From: Aphrophora alni
Lineage: Eukaryota > Arthropoda > Insecta > Hemiptera > Aphrophoridae
DNA: 64,000 nucleotides
Reading direction: 5' to 3'
Assembly: GCA_963513935.1 (NCBI GenBank)
Contig: OY740772.1
Span: forward strand, 101,265,340 to 101,329,339
Under the pieces are notes generated by a model. It was not told the DNA's origin and searched no databases. It worked only from the letters and a program-made list of their open reading frames with translations. Shown in pieces: positions 35,135-48,510 of the stretch (position 1 is the stretch's first letter; every line of letters begins with the position of its first letter). The position numbers and the translations under genes are program-made.

Positions 35135-35240
35135 GAACACAGAATTAAGGGAACATACTCCAGCCTCGGATTGTCCATTGGAGTCAGAAATATCTTCCTT
35201 TCTCGGAAATAACATTGCATTACCTCGTGATATTTTCTTT
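35135..35240 (+). repeat. Dispersed repeat E, copy 1
   Basis: CTCCAGCCTCGGATTGTCCA, TTGGAGTCAGAAATATCTTC and ATTACCTCGTGATATTTTC match the block at 36535-36620. A 69-codon frame at 35133-35342 overlaps but is not conserved between the copies. Confidence 0.6.
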
Positions 35241-36530
35241 ATTCAATTTTTTTCTACCATCCTCCGCACCGTATATATAAAAAAACACATAATCAATTGT
35301 AGTATATTTTTTTATATTAAACCTTACCTCTCCTTTAAATAATTTAACCTTTTGATAAATTTAATTATAGTTTCTGTCCTGCACTATTATTGAATTGTAT
35401 TAATTAGGTAGTGATAATGCTTCCCACTATGTTTCGTAAGTTTTAAATTTCTCAACATTGAATTTAATTTAATTCTTGTATATTCAATACAAATTCAAAT
35501 TAAACAGTTTGCACACAATGAAATTTAGAACAATATTCATTGCAAAACTTATTGCAACAACAAATTAGCTCACTATAAAAAATAAACAAGAAAATAAAAT
35601 ACGTTTTTGTATTATTACAAGACAAATAACATTGAACATCGTATGCAAATCAAATCCAACTTGCGTCCTTTAAACAAAAAAGAAAATTGTACTTAAATTA
35701 CTCAAAATGTTCTTGAAAACTATGTACATTTTTTGCAATCTTCTTTTATTTATTCCAAACTATGTACAAAGGTTTTTCAAGAAATTAAATAACCTTATTG
35801 GTTAAATCAGTTTTTGGTTATCCTGGGTTTTAATTTAAAATCTTTAGATAAATACTTGTATTTGGTCTACATTTTTAAAACACATATATGCACTTCATAA
35901 AACTCCCTTTGTTGTTGTTAGGTGTTGTTTTAACAATAGTTAATTAGTCATGGTAAATTCCCTTATTATCACATGAATTAGTACCCATAGTTTCTACAAT
36001 AGATTTACCCATTTAACCAACTACTTGTCGAAGCAAAGATAAATAAACTGCGCAAAAATAATGCTCAAACCTTCTCATACATACACCACCAAATACAAAT
36101 AAAAACGGAGCAAAAGTGATAATCACCAAATGTGTAAGTCCATTAGTGGACAATCAAAAACTGAAGATGAACCATCGATATTTTTTTCCGTATTATATGT
36201 TGATTGAACAATAGTTTTTTATATTTTCCACAAGATACCAGCACTTGACGGATAATACATTACTAAATAAATCAACTCCGCCCACTCTCTTATCGGGCCA
36301 CGCCTTCCACACTATTAGTTTCCATTATATTAGTTTTAAATATTGCCACTTTGTGTCAGCACTGGACGAGTAGTTAACTTCAACATCTGTTAAAATAAAT
36401 TCACCTTGCTGCCTTACAAACCAGACCCGTTCTTCTTATATTTACCTACATTTCCCTTTATTCCAACTTCTGGAATTGATGTACAGTAGAATCGCTTTAG
36501 CTGGAGAGTAGAAGAAAGCGTTGGGACCTC
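35241..36530. other. AT-rich stretch, nothing recognised
   Basis: No open frame over 60 codons and no repeat partner was recognised between the two repeat E copies. Confidence 0.4.
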
Positions 36531-36534
36531 CCCC

Positions 36535-36620
36535 TACTCCAGCTTCGGATTGTCCATTGGAATATTTTCCTCTCGCAGAATTATCACCGTATTACATCGT
36601 GATAATTTCCATCATTAATT
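36535..36620 (+). repeat. Dispersed repeat E, copy 2
   Basis: CTCCAGCTTCGGATTGTCCA followed by TTGGAATATTTTCCTCTCGC and ATTACATCGTGATAATTTCC matches 35157-35240, same strand, about 1.4 kb apart. Confidence 0.6.
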
Positions 36621-37069
36621 TTGTTCGAAATAATAAATTTACAAATAAATATGACACGCAATAAATAATTCAAAATCTTAACAATAATTGGCTACAGAGC
36701 TGCTGATGATGTTGATGGAAAGAGTGTTATGGTTTTTTTAAAGGATTTTTGTCTTCGGCTGAAATTTCGTAACAAACAAAGAAATAAATAATCATGCAAA
36801 CTCTTATGTAGTCTATTCTATGAGGGTAGAGCAGGGGGTACTCGGTTTGGCTCCTACTCTCCCACTGTAGGCTACACAATGCCAGGAAATTCAGTCTAGG
36901 TTAATGTACTGATGTAATATTGTGTCACAAAGGTGGTTAATGTAATTTATTTATTTACAATAATAATTATTTTAGAACATAAGGAACACTTTTAGTTCTT
37001 ACTTCAGATTTTATTTCTTTACTGTGATGAGGTTAATATTTTTTGTTAAATTGTTATTGACATATCCGT

Positions 37070-37285
37070 CTTGGAGATCCCCGAGACCAAATGTATTTTT
37101 TGGAATGATGTCTGTCTGTCTATCTGTCTGGTGACTGTGGTATGTGCAACACTCTACTACTCAAACCTATGACCAATTTTAATGTAATTTGGTATGTGGG
37201 TATATTTTGGCTGTTTATTTTAACATATTTTTTTCAAATTTAGGCGTAGCTGCGAAAACAAACACACACACACACACAGAAGAGA
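37070..37285 (+). repeat. Dispersed repeat B, copy 2, with CA tail
   Basis: The GGAGATCCCCGAGACCAAAT, ATGTCTGTCTGTCTATCTGT and ACCAATTTTAATGTAATTTG blocks parallel 27480-27700. It ends in TTTAGGCGTAGCTGCGAAAA followed by a (CA)n run at 37262-37277. Confidence 0.5.
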
Positions 37286-37389
37286 AACTCGACAATTATT
37301 AGTATTTACTTAAATTGGTATCGTTGTTTTTATAAGACATCTTATTTTATTTTCAACTAGTGATGACTAAAACACAATCATTAAAGACG

Positions 37390-37500
37390 TTAATGGGCGC
37401 CATCATACAAACTATACAATAAGATCCTCTAAATGTAATGCCTTAAAGATGGTCTCTTACAAAATGTTTAATTGTAATTTGTAGTTCAAGAATATAACGA
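37390..37500 (-). repeat. Family A, 3'-end fragment
   Basis: AATAAGATCCTCTAAATGTAATGCC followed by TTTGTAGTTCAAG corresponds, in reverse, to the 3' part of family A (near 490-515 and 15460-15510), and to the parallel fragment at 39015-39110. Confidence 0.4.
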
Positions 37501-39004
37501 AATATTTCTTCAGCTGTGTTAAATAATAACGAAGTTTATTTTCGACCACCCAGTAAATTAAAAACAGATGAATGAATGATCTCTGTACTCAAACATTATA
37601 TTTATGAACAACAAACCAGTACAATCCACAGAATACGATTGTTTATATCTTCCACATCACATATAATGTTTCTAAAAGGGAACACTAGATGTCAGCATTG
37701 GTACACTACTAATAAAGAACGTTTTACAACCAACAATACGCTCTCTAAATTTACATAAATAGAGAATTACACAAATGGTAAAGTCTGTTGTGCATGTTTG
37801 CTTAAAATCCACGTTACTTTCTACATGTTGTACAATTTTCGTTGTACTGAGGGCATTTTGCAGTTAATACAGGGTAATCCAGAAAACCATTTACCATTTC
37901 AATTTAACTTAAAACAATTATTGTTAAACCACAAATTACGTGAAACTGCATCAAATAAGAGAGATTCAAAAGAGTTGGTAATGAATGTCATTGTTGGGGT
38001 TGCTATGTGCTACGTATTTGTTTACTCGTCTTGAACAGCGAGTTTATATTGTAATAAATAACTCAATTACGATCTCGTTGGTTGCTACCTAATTGTCATT
38101 GGGATTATATTTCGTGTTCGGAATGTTTCAGTTAAGCCAAAAATATTACCGATCTTGACGAAACTGGTTGCAATAAGACCTCTGTTCTGTAATAGCGGAG
38201 AAAAGAAAAAATAACAAGTACTTAGAGGTTGTTATTATGTTCTAAATTATCTGTTATGGTATCCATAGAATGCGCGATTCAAATTAAGCTGAGAGACTCA
38301 ACAGAAGGAGCAATAAAACTCTTTTTTCAGATCCTTTTTTGTAGCAAATACAAATGTTTTGCAACATGGCATGGGGTGGAGAAAGAATACGCAAGTATTG
38401 GAATAGCATCTCTCTTAAAGATAAGGCAAGGTACACGTCTTCAAAGAAAATTACATCCCACTTTTTTTGATAAGGCAGCAAAAAAAAAATAGATGGGCAC
38501 GGCTTTTTCTTGCAGCGCTTTTTCAACGTATTTCCCAGGGGAACTTTGATGTACAGGAAATATGTCCTACAAGAGTATCTGATCTTCAAAGATGAATGCA
38601 TACTTCAATTAGAATGAGACCTTTAGATCTATAAAAAAGTTTCAGAAAATACCTGAGGATAACCTTGTCAGGGAGATTCTAAAGTTCATGGAGTTCACGG
38701 GGCTTCCATTGAATCAAACCATCTGTTTCCATTTTGTGGTACAATAAGCAGTTTTGACTGACTTGTAAAATGGATAAACCGACCATTTGAAAAAAAATCC
38801 TTTGTCCGTCGAGTGTTAAATTTTTAATTATGGCATTCATCCCTTATCTTTTCAACTCTTTTATGTTTAAGTTTGTCAGACATTTAAATATTCAGAAGTT
38901 GGTTAAAATATATTGTTCAGATAAACTTTTTACAATCTCTATCAGTAAAAAGCATAATTTAAATACAATCAAAATTGTAAATCATGTTGATAGCTAAAGT
39001 TTAC
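37501..39004. other. No supported gene; two opposed frames near 38.3 kb
   Basis: Frames of 87 codons (38229-38492, +) and 105 codons (38284-38601, -) overlap on opposite strands in a locally less AT-rich patch. Neither shows a domain I recognise. The patch 38240-38720 could be a decayed element of unknown type. Confidence 0.35.
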
Positions 39005-39570
39005 CAATCACCATTATACAATGCAATACAAGCAGATGCTCCTATTGTAATGCCCAAAAGTTTGTGACTTGAGCCTTGTAGGAAACGTCAAATTGTATTT
39101 GCAGTTCAAGGGGTCTTATACTATAAAGCAGTTGTTACACTGGATTTCAGAACCTTGTAATTTTGACGTCGGATAGGCCTAACGAGCGTCGTAGATGTGT
39201 ACAAAGTTTTACTCTCAATTCGTTCTTGTCTTCACTAACTACGCTCACGTTGGATTCGACTCTACCAGGTATCGTTACGATGTGAAAATAATATTTTTTT
39301 GGAAGGTCAAATTCGAAATTACTTTTTAAACTACAATTTTTCTGTTTGTCGTCGCGTAAAATTCGGGTTGGCACAGTTACAGGCAGAATTGAAATTTGTA
39401 AGTTTTATCTAATGTGTTATGATAAATCTGATATAATCTGATATGAACAACAACCTGATTAAAATGATTACCATTCCGACACGACCAATTCTGAATTTTA
39501 GTAGGGTTCCATATGTGTACAGTACATTATAAGTTTCTACCTTAATTTTATGGCTGCTATCGTACCTATG
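39005..39570 (-). repeat. Family A copy
   Basis: Minus-strand order includes an ATGTACTGTACACATATGGAAC region, then a TTCAATTCTGCCTGTAACTG block near 39380, GTCGAATCCAACGTGAGCG near 39250, and the 3' TTGTATTGCATTGTATAATG block near 39020. Blocks match 14735-15590 and 62050-62415 in the same relative order. Two small minus-strand frames (39147-39374 and 39409-39654) are by-products. Confidence 0.45.
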
Positions 39571-40369
39571 TACAGACAAGGACAACGAAGACGTTCGGAC
39601 GCCAGTTGTTGATAATAACATTTTCGGTTTCAAGTCAAGGAAAGTAAAGTTCAATAAACAAACTTAGATCGAAATTTGTACTAATTACTAAAATATCTTA
39701 TATTTAGTAAAGTGGGTACGCGATTTAAAATTTTTTTAAATTTTCTTCAAATTTTATCAACAATAAAGCAGAACGTACGGTGATTACCTATCACTGAAAA
39801 TCATTGAAAATAAAATCATAGTAGCCTTATGGTCAACGTCACATATAAAAGAAACGCTATGAAATGTTACAACGCATTACGCCTTTGTGCTGTGACATTG
39901 TTTTCTTTCTAAATCCTTTCAGAAACAAGTACAACTAGAGTTAAAGTAACTAGGTCAGATGTAATGAGATACTGCTCGCAGTTGTGCTGAAGGACAAGCT
40001 CTTCCTGTTGATTCTTTGTACAGTGTTTATGATTTTCAAGAATAAGGAAAACCTTTGAAATATGTTCATAGGGAAACATTTACTTATTTATTTTTTGTTT
40101 CGTTAATAAACAGAGACTTTTAGTAAATGTGTCTACACAGTGTATAGCGTAGATTTTATTATTTTGTAAATAAAAAAGAACATAATATGTACAATAGTTT
40201 TCATTAACAAAAAAGATTTACAGTTATTTTTTTTGAAGATATTTAAGTCAAAGTGGGGCGGTGTTACCTAACTCGTTGACGAACATCTACCACTTCTTCG
40301 TCCTATTATTCTTATTATTGTTCTTTCTCTTCTTCTTCCTTAGTAATGTCACTGCAGCAGCGTTACGTG

Positions 40370-40600
40370 ATTGTCTTGATTCACTTAAGTTTTTCTGTCT
40401 CTTCAGTTAGAAAGAGTAGGTTGTTCAATGTCCGCCACCGATTTGTTGCCACCTCCTTCACCACCTCCTTCTATGTGGTCTTTGGTCTTCCTACAAGTCA
40501 CGTGTGCAATAACCTTTTCATGAATTGTGTTGGCTTCCGGTTTTTATCCATTTGAACAACATGACTAAATCGTGAGAGTTACAGATCCTCCATCTTCTTA
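40370..40600 (-). pseudogene. LINE ORF2 C-terminal remnant
   Basis: One minus-strand frame reads SHVVQMDKNRKPTQFMKRLLHT, with one residue omitted here for length limits at the end. After a stop it continues LVGRPKTT, stop, KEVVKEVATNRWRTLN. Non-LTR retrotransposon ORF2 proteins of several insect clades end with GHVxRMxxNRxPxxxL, then GRPxxxWxxxVxxD. Both anchors, H-V-x-x-M-x-x-N-R and G-R-P-K-T-T, fall at the right spacing. One stop replaces a tryptophan codon and another an arginine-type codon. Upstream reverse transcriptase was not recognised. The remnant is dead; the clade cannot be told from this fragment. Confidence 0.5.
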
Positions 40601-40974
40601 CCAGAATCTGTTTTAAATCACCCAAATTCCTGTCATTTCTAATTCGGTCTCCTCTCTTCTTTTATCGCTATCAATCTCAGGCACATAAATTGCACTACTA
40701 CTCGTATCAACGAGTGTAAAGGGATTAAATGAGAATAATTAGTTTTCCAACTTTATAAGTAAATGTATAAACAACACATTAGTTTAAAACAGATATTTCA
40801 CTGAAAGCAAATGCAACAGTTGTACCTCTTCAAAATGCAATTGTTAGAAGCTTAATATGGTAATGAATACTAGTAATCTAAACGATGGGGAGGTTATAGT
40901 CCAACTTAACTGTGGGATGGTAACCGCGATTAATTGGATTTCTAACTTCCGTAACAACTTGGACATGGAAATTC

Positions 40975-40978
<4 letters not shown>

Positions 40979-41044
<66 letters not shown>
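40979..41044. repeat. (TA)n microsatellite, about 66 bp
   Basis: Uninterrupted TA. A plus-strand frame ending in repeated I-Y codons (40857-41045) is an artefact. Confidence 0.97.
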
Positions 41045-41047
<3 letters not shown>

Positions 41048-41631
41048 CTACATTATCAAAGTCCGCTTGAACGATTTTGATCTTTTTTGTTCAAGTTTAG
41101 CCTCTAAGGACGGATTGGTCGCTATCTCTTTAAAAATAACATTTCGTTAGTTAGCGATTAAAAATCTAATATTTCGGTTAGTGTTCTGATATATAAAGTA
41201 TTTAAGTTCTCAAAAATAACTCTATCAATTTAGAAACAATTTTAGTTAAATGTGATATTGTACAAACATGTATTAAAAAAAATTACTATAGAATAAATTG
41301 GCTAAAATGTAAAAAGAACCATAAATCTATGCCACCATTAAAAGCATGATTTATTAAAATAAAAATTACGTGGAGTACGCGTTTATAACACATCGAAAGA
41401 TTAGGACCTCATTTAAATATATTTGTTTTCAAAAACGGGGCAATAAGTTATTTTCATTTTGTTTGAAAAAACAACTTCCGAAATTTTTGAACAAAGATTA
41501 GTTTTGGTTTGTTTTCATTTGGTTTTGGACTGAGTCATGTAGTTTATGCAATGTTTTCTCACCTTTTTTTCAGTTTATATTCCCCTCCTGGCTCTAAACA
41601 TGTTTTTCTATTGCTTAAAGTTCTCTAAGTT

Positions 41632-41632
<1 letters not shown>
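41045..41632. other. AT-rich stretch between two TA runs
   Basis: Nothing recognised. Confidence 0.4.

Positions 41633-41678
<46 letters not shown>
41633..41678. repeat. (AT)n microsatellite, about 46 bp
   Basis: Uninterrupted AT. The minus-strand frame at 41615-41797 crosses it and is an artefact. Confidence 0.97.
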
Positions 41679-41682
<4 letters not shown>

Positions 41683-44661
41683 TATTAAAAGGTGATATTA
41701 TTTCCAATAAACAACTAAAAATTATTGTTGTTTCAAAAGTTAAACAATATAATTGATTTTCGTTAGAAAAGTTGCTCTTTCTGATTTGTTGCAGCATTTA
41801 ATAAATCTCTATGATCAAACTTCAAATTAACTTAGGCACTTGGGAGCGATACAATCAGGACAAATGGTGTTGTGGAGAATGAGTTCATTCAATTATAACT
41901 TTTTGTAATTTAAGTTGGTATCAGACACTCTAAACACCGACTTGTTTAGTTTGTGTCTTACTATGATTTCACAAACGCAATTCTTTAGTTGATTAGATAT
42001 GCTTTTTTTGCAGAATAAATAAGTATACAAATTGGAGGTAAGAGTTTTTGAGTTACAAACTGTGTTTCTGTAACCTCTACGATAATTTAGTTACGAAAAA
42101 TTTGTTAATTTTAAAATTTAAAAAAATTGATGAGTTGGAATTTGATTGGTTAATTCAGTGGAATATATAACAACATAACCTCAAAATATGTTACCATGTG
42201 TATTACATCCATTATTTATCGATTTAGATGAACCTTGTAAAACGGAGTATCTTTTAAAGATTAATAACCATGATAAATTTCGAGACAAGGTATTTGACAC
42301 TTACTTTAAATCACGCATTTAAAAACAAAATTCAAACCAAAAGATTTAAATTTGAATAAGGTTCTTGAATCAATTAAACTACCAGATCAATCTATATTTA
42401 CTATCAGAACATAAGCTGCATATCAACGTTCTGTTAATAATTCAAGTTATTAAATAATGAACAACAATTTTCTTAAAACTATACAATCATATCACAACAA
42501 TGTAAATTTTATAGTACAACATATGCATAAAACATTAAATAAAAAAGTAACACAATACATTTTAATACCATATAAATAAATGTTACTAACAAATAATTAT
42601 GGAAATCTACATTTTTTTATTCTAAGTATTATACTTTTGTAATTGTTATTATTATTAATTTCTTAAAGTATTTTCATTTCCAATTGATTGTACAATACAA
42701 CGAATGCATTAGTCATCCTTTATTATGTTATGTAGGTATATAAATTAAGCTTTACAACATCAGGAGGACTTTTATAAAACATAACTGAGTTATTTTTAAA
42801 AAAAATTCATTGTCATCAAAATAATGATAAGGTTATTTCTCAAATGCAGTCCATTTTATGTCCTGTATTTACCTTTTCGGTCACAAATATTTTAGTATAT
42901 AAAAGGACTATTTTAAAAATTAATTTACAAATGTATTTGTAAAACCTTAGTATAATAAGAATGACGTAATACAAAATTCCATTGAATGATTACATATATG
43001 AAAATGCATGTTACGATTTTCTTTCAAAATGCTGATTTGTAAAAATTTGTTCAAGTCAGTGCAACGTTTTGGCACATTACTAGAACGCTTTACGAAATGT
43101 TTTATTTTTTAGGTTACGTTGAATAATTTGATTCAAAATTTAGCTCCGTAAGAAATATCATGACTAAAGTTTCACTAATATCTATCAATAATTTCTATTT
43201 GTATAGGTAAAAATATAGTTAACTTTTTTTAAAAGACTTGTGTAAACTTTGAAGTTATTTAACAATTTACTGATTAGACTAAGCGATGTTGAACTAACTT
43301 CAAGGGTTACTTTGTAGTGAATACAGAGGTGGCGATCCCGGGATACCCTAGCTGCATCTTTACCTTTTTCTATTCTAAAAAGAACTCTTATTTTATCTAT
43401 ATTAACAGACATCTCGTTATCAACTGATTCTCTCCTCCTGTTAACGCTATTAGAGTATTTGAGGACTAGCGGTATCGTATTTTATGTTCTTGTTTTCCTC
43501 TTTTTATAAGTTAATGATGATCAAGAAGTTTGCCTTTAAAGAACAAGAGAAAACAAATTTGACACTCATCTAATTTTCTTTACGATTTAACAATAAAGAA
43601 ATGAAAGAGATATTTTTATACAAATTTACTTAAATTGACATTTTGTAATTTGAATTGTTAATACTAAATTCCTATCACCTCCAAGTAGGGATAAACGATT
43701 TGTGGAACTAAAATGACATAAAAGCCGATTTAGCCAATCAAATAAACCCAACCAAATATTTATATTAAATTAACAATACGCTTTTCTCTTCACGTATAAA
43801 CAAATGACAAACTATCTACACAGTAATTTATCTTTGACATTTCAGAGTTTCATTTAGTATTGTGTAAATTTAAAACAAGGATTTTCCACTTGGTTCCCCC
43901 TTTTGTTAAATCCCTACTAAACTAAGGCTTCTGGATATGACGGGGAGGATTATTATCTTACTCTGAGGTATCCACTGTAACAAATGAGGTCGTGCTTTGT
44001 AAAATTCAATCAAGAGTAACTTTATCCCCCCGCAAATTTCTTCAATGAAACTAATCAACTATATTATTAATATTACCGTTTTAAAAATATTGTCTACTTT
44101 CAAAGGGTAGATAATAATTTAATATGCCAGGTATATTTTCATATTTAAAAGGAATTTAAATAATGATAATATAAAAGGAATTGTATATTAATAATTATTA
44201 TAATTCCTTTGTATGTTATATTCTTTTACTACTAATGACATTTGATGTCGGGTACGCACGTGGTGTTTCTATTCGGTTGGAGATTTGTATCGACTCTATG
44301 AGGACTGATGGCGTCGGTTTAAAGAAAAGAACGCTTATCATCGCATGATTCTACAGAACAGTGACTGAGCTGAACAGTATTGGCAAAAGCAGGAGTGATT
44401 CTAATTGAAATAATGGCAGTAAGGAGGAAACACATCTAAGAGAGGGGTGTAATGGACACTAGTTGACAAAATGTGTGGCCATTGGAACTCAGAATGCAGA
44501 AGCAGATGTACCACTAGATTAATATCGGATCTTTGTAGTTGGACTACAAGATTATTCTTCTTCAAGTAGCTACTCACAGTACATTAGCGTTTTAGTTTTG
44601 GAAACTTTGGTTTTAGTAAAAATACTATTTTTTTGTCATTAATCTCAATTCTCTGTAATCT

Positions 44662-44664
<3 letters not shown>
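41679..44664. other. AT-rich stretch, nothing recognised
   Basis: No credible coding segment. The 75-codon minus frame at 43185-43412 has no recognised domain. A less AT-rich patch at 44240-44560 has no open frame over 60 codons. Confidence 0.4.

Positions 44665-44711
<47 letters not shown>
44665..44711. repeat. (TA)n microsatellite, about 47 bp
   Basis: Uninterrupted TA dinucleotides. Confidence 0.97.
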
Positions 44712-44713
<2 letters not shown>

Positions 44714-45769
44714 AAGTAGATACCATTGAGAGTTTAATAAGTTTTCGACCCGTGTAAAGACTTTCATTGGCATCAAAGTGTTGTATAACGTCTTTACTTC
44801 ATACGCCAATAAACCTTGATCTGACATACCGTTAAAAAAGTATGCCATCATTTTCAAAAATATTGATTTATATTATCTGTAAAATGAAGGGGTGAGATTT
44901 TTACAGCAATGCAAGATACCCATTGAAAACCATTAAATTAATGTGTCCCTAAATAAGCAGTTTTTTTTAAATAAAAACTTTCTACTTAATCTGCAAACAC
45001 TTTTGAATTATCAAGATAATCTCCCATTGATTCCTCTCCAATTCTCTCTTATCCATTGTCCTATAAATTACTTCCCTCAAACGTCTCCTCGAACTCTACT
45101 GCCGCGTAACTAAATAAGACACAAGTTTGTCTATGATCAGGATCATCTTCATTAAGTCTATATAGCCATTGAAGGATGAAGACTTTATTAGTTTAAAATA
45201 TCGATAATTTTAAGAGCGCAGTTCATTCTTCTACTAATCTTAGTAATTCCTTACCATCGTCTGAGGCGTTTCAGAAACCTCTATTTAGATATTTGTTTAC
45301 GTACTTACGTAAATACTATATAATAATGGAGATAATCGGAAAAGTCTTAGTTGAATTGAATACAATGCTACTCTTATCAAACGGCGGATGGGGCTGAATG
45401 AAGGATCACTTCACTCTAACACACCCTCCATCACACACAGGAGCGCAGAGTATAAGGACTTTCCGGTACCGCTACAATGGGCCACCCGCATGTGTTACCT
45501 ACTGTGAATCACTTGATCAAATATTCATGTATTTAATTTGATATAAAATTAAATCTGTAATCTATTTTTATTCACTTCATTACAAGAAAAATGAAATCAA
45601 AAACTGTATAATTTACTTTAATAGAGTCCAAAATGAATGACTAATAAGTGTGAATGAACAATACTAACATTTATCTTTATCGAAAATATGTACGTTTCAA
45701 TTTTATTGAAACAATGGAGCAAGATATAATAATAATAGTATAAAACATAATTTGTACATTATAATTTAC
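44712..45769. other. No supported gene
   Basis: A GC-richer patch near 45380-45500 (CACCCTCCATCACACACAGG) has no partner in the window and no open frame of note. Confidence 0.4.
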
Positions 45770-46165
45770 ATTGTGATAACCTGTGTATGAATAAATATGT
45801 ATTAAAACGGTAATATTGCCTTTTACACAATTTATTTAAAAAAATTTAACATTTGCTCAACTAAGCAACAGTATAAAGAGAAATGATATTGAAAACAGCA
45901 AAGAAATTCCCTATTAATATCGAAAATTTAACACATATTTGAAACAATTCAAAAAACATACATTTATATTTATTAACTTTGTGATAAGTTATGGATTAAA
46001 TTAACATTTAATAATATGTAGGAAAAGTTTGGATTTTCAAAATCAGTATAACTTGATTAATATACTACAAGGTCACTCATTTTGTAGCAAACATTGTTGA
46101 TGTTAGGCTATAATTCAGTAAATTATAAGTTGTTTGATCTCATTTTTCTTGTATTTAGGCGTAGA
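45770..46165 (+). repeat. Dispersed repeat D, copy 2
   Basis: Partner of 26771-27065. Carries TGAATAAATATGTATTAAAA, TTTAACATTTGCTCAACTAA, GTCACTCATTTTGTAGCAAA and TAATTCAGTAAATTATAAGT. About 100 bases near 45930-46060 have no counterpart in copy 1. No tRNA-like head is visible upstream here, unlike copy 1. Confidence 0.7.
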
Positions 46166-46227
46166 ATAAAAATATATTATAAATTTTATTTTCAAATATC
46201 AAATGAAATAAATTACAGTTTTATTAA

Positions 46228-46268
46228 GTGAAGTAGGTGAAGTAGGTGAAGTAGTGAAGTAGGTGACT
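46228..46268 (+). repeat. Short tandem repeat, about 9-bp GTGAAGTAG unit
   Basis: Four to five imperfect units of AGTGAAGTAGGTGAAGTAGG type, followed by GTGACTCAAATGG. Confidence 0.8.
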
Positions 46269-46424
46269 CAAATGGATGACTTGGGGGTAGGTCATTGGAC
46301 ACCCTAATCTTCCGTATTCCCAGTTTGTATTTCATAATTAATACAATATAAAATCGGATTTTTCAAGTAGGCCTAAACCAAAAATTCTTCTTTATTAATT
46401 TTATATGCTTGTAGTTATCTTGAG

Positions 46425-46645
46425 AGGTCCAACCCTAATATCATTATGCTAATGCTATTTCTCCCCAGATACGAATTATGTAAATATACTCAAGTTTATT
46501 CACTCGCTACAGGGTATGTTCCTTTATCAACCTAACCTTCTCCATTACACTTATTTAATCCTCCAATTTTTACTTATAAATAATATTCTTTATACTCCTG
46601 CTTAAAACATTTTTGTTATATGAGAAAGCTTTTCTCACAATACAA
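46425..46645 (+). repeat. Dispersed repeat F, copy 1
   Basis: TAATATCATTATGCTAATGC, then AATATACTCAAGTTTATTCA and CTACAGGGTATGTTCCTTT, recur at 48310-48400. Similarity continues through TACTTATAAAT to GAGAA near 46625. Confidence 0.75.
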
Positions 46646-47754
46646 ACGATTACAAGTAGAATGCGGCATCTCAAGTTTAATTGGTACAGTAATTTAAATT
46701 TATAAATTTCTCCAGAATAATATATCCAGTATAGTTATAATTTTTTTATTGTGATGATGTTTCATTAGTATGTATATTAGGCTGAACTTTCTTCTCTGAA
46801 TATGGAAAATAAACCATTTGTTTATTGAATTATTTTTTTAGCAACGAATATGGGTAAGTTTGTTAGACAAGCTACCTGAACTTCGTAATTGTGTATATTT
46901 TCTTGCCATCGAGTAGGACAACAACATAGATCATTAAAAATAAATAAATAATCAAAGTCGATAACTAAAACAAAATATTCTTACGGTAAATGCATTAGGA
47001 ATTATTGTAAAATAAAAATAATTACACAACAAATAGGAATCCACAATACAAGACAAGCTAGGGATCTGAATTCCATTCAATATGTGACAAAAAATAAATG
47101 GTGTTCATTTGAGTGTCTACTTCGAATGTAGCAGCAGGAAATGACTTTAAAATGACATCCGAAGTACAACTTTCTTAAAACGTCGATGTCTGCATGACTT
47201 ATTGTTACGCAAACCGATTTATTGTGTGACTTATTGTGTGAGACCGATTTATCGATAATTGATTATTTAAACCTTGATTTTGCTATCTTATACTGTTCTC
47301 ATATTAAACTTTATCGTAATTATAAAAGTTGACTGAAAATCTCAAAATGGAGACATTTTAATTAGGGGTTTTCTCTCTCTACCCCCACCTATTAATCGTG
47401 TTTTATTCAACTTATAACACACTAAACGAGATAAAATTTGGTAGGTTTCAACTCAGCACGTAATGGTTCCTCACCTTACGGTACTAATATGACAAATAGT
47501 GAACTTATGACAAAAACGTGATTTAGAATACTGACCTCTCAAGAACATGTCATATTCGTCTGGGTTGGATAATGACAAAAATAGTTAAGACATAATAACC
47601 ATAAACAATTAATTTTAGATTACAAACACTCATTCCATAGTGATATACCAAATATTATTAAGGACAATCTAAGCATTTTGGCAGTAGAGTACAGCATATA
47701 AGATAGAAATCATTAAAAATACCACTTTTTAACTTTTTTGGAATCGGAAGACCT

Positions 47755-47757
<3 letters not shown>
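46646..47757. other. AT-rich stretch, nothing recognised
   Basis: A short imperfect duplication, GACTTATTGT...GTGACTTATTGTGTGAGACC, lies near 47196-47243. No gene was seen. Confidence 0.4.
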
Positions 47758-47800
<43 letters not shown>

Positions 47801-47803
47801 TAG
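47758..47803. repeat. (TA)n microsatellite
   Basis: TA run with one TAC interruption near 47794. Confidence 0.95.
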
Positions 47804-48129
47804 GCAAAGCTCGACATTAGTTTTTTTTATCCGTCATATAAATTTCTATATAAAATCTCTGAAAATATTTGGACATCGAGTTAAGTCTGGTTTTGACTTA
47901 ACGCATAGTATTTTACTTTAGTTTGTAGGTAGCTAAGTTCCTTAAACCTTATAAATGACAATATTTATTTATTTACTACAAATAATTTGGTAGCCTTTAT
48001 AATTTAAATTATTCACAATTGCTAAAGATTTCACTCTGAAATAAAGGTAGTATCAAAAAGTATCATTAGTAAAACAAATTTATTATTATTTACTGTATAA
48101 TAAAGCCGGGTAATATTTATGACTGCTTT

Positions 48130-48225
48130 AATAAGGATTGACAGCTTGTTGGAACATTTTTCCTGCAATAAGTCTCACTGTCACAGCTGATTAATGATCT
48201 TGTACAAATTGATAATTTGAAAGAA
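48130..48225 (+). repeat. Dispersed repeat G, copy 1
   Basis: CAGCTTGTTGGAAC, AATAAGTCTCACTGTCACAG and CTGATTAATGATCTTGTACA match 51885-51960. It lies about 80 bp upstream of repeat F copy 2. Confidence 0.65.
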
Positions 48226-48294
48226 CAAAAAAATGTTTTTTTTTAACAAATGACAAAAATTCTCCAAACATTTGTTTTTAGAAGCTTGTTTTTA

Positions 48295-48510
48295 TTTTGA
48301 GACTTGAATCTCTAATATCATTATGCTAATGTTATTCCTCCCTAGATACTAATTATGCAAATATACTCAAGCTTATTCACTTGCTACAGGGTATGTTCCT
48401 TTCTAAACTTAACGTTTCCCATTATACATATTTAGCTCTACATGTTTTACTTATAAATCGTATTCACGATATCCTGTTTAAAACACTCTCGTATTATAAG
48501 AGAATTTTTT
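48295..48510 (+). repeat. Dispersed repeat F, copy 2
   Basis: Partner of 46425-46645. Carries TAATATCATTATGCTAATGT, AATATACTCAAGCTTATTCA and CTACAGGGTATGTTCCTTTC, then diverging sequence to GTATTATAAGAGAA. Confidence 0.75.

Noticed and set aside
38229..38601. Overlapping 87-codon (+) and 105-codon (-) frames
   Set aside because: They are mutual shadows with no recognised domain. The patch is noted as unassigned but not as a gene.
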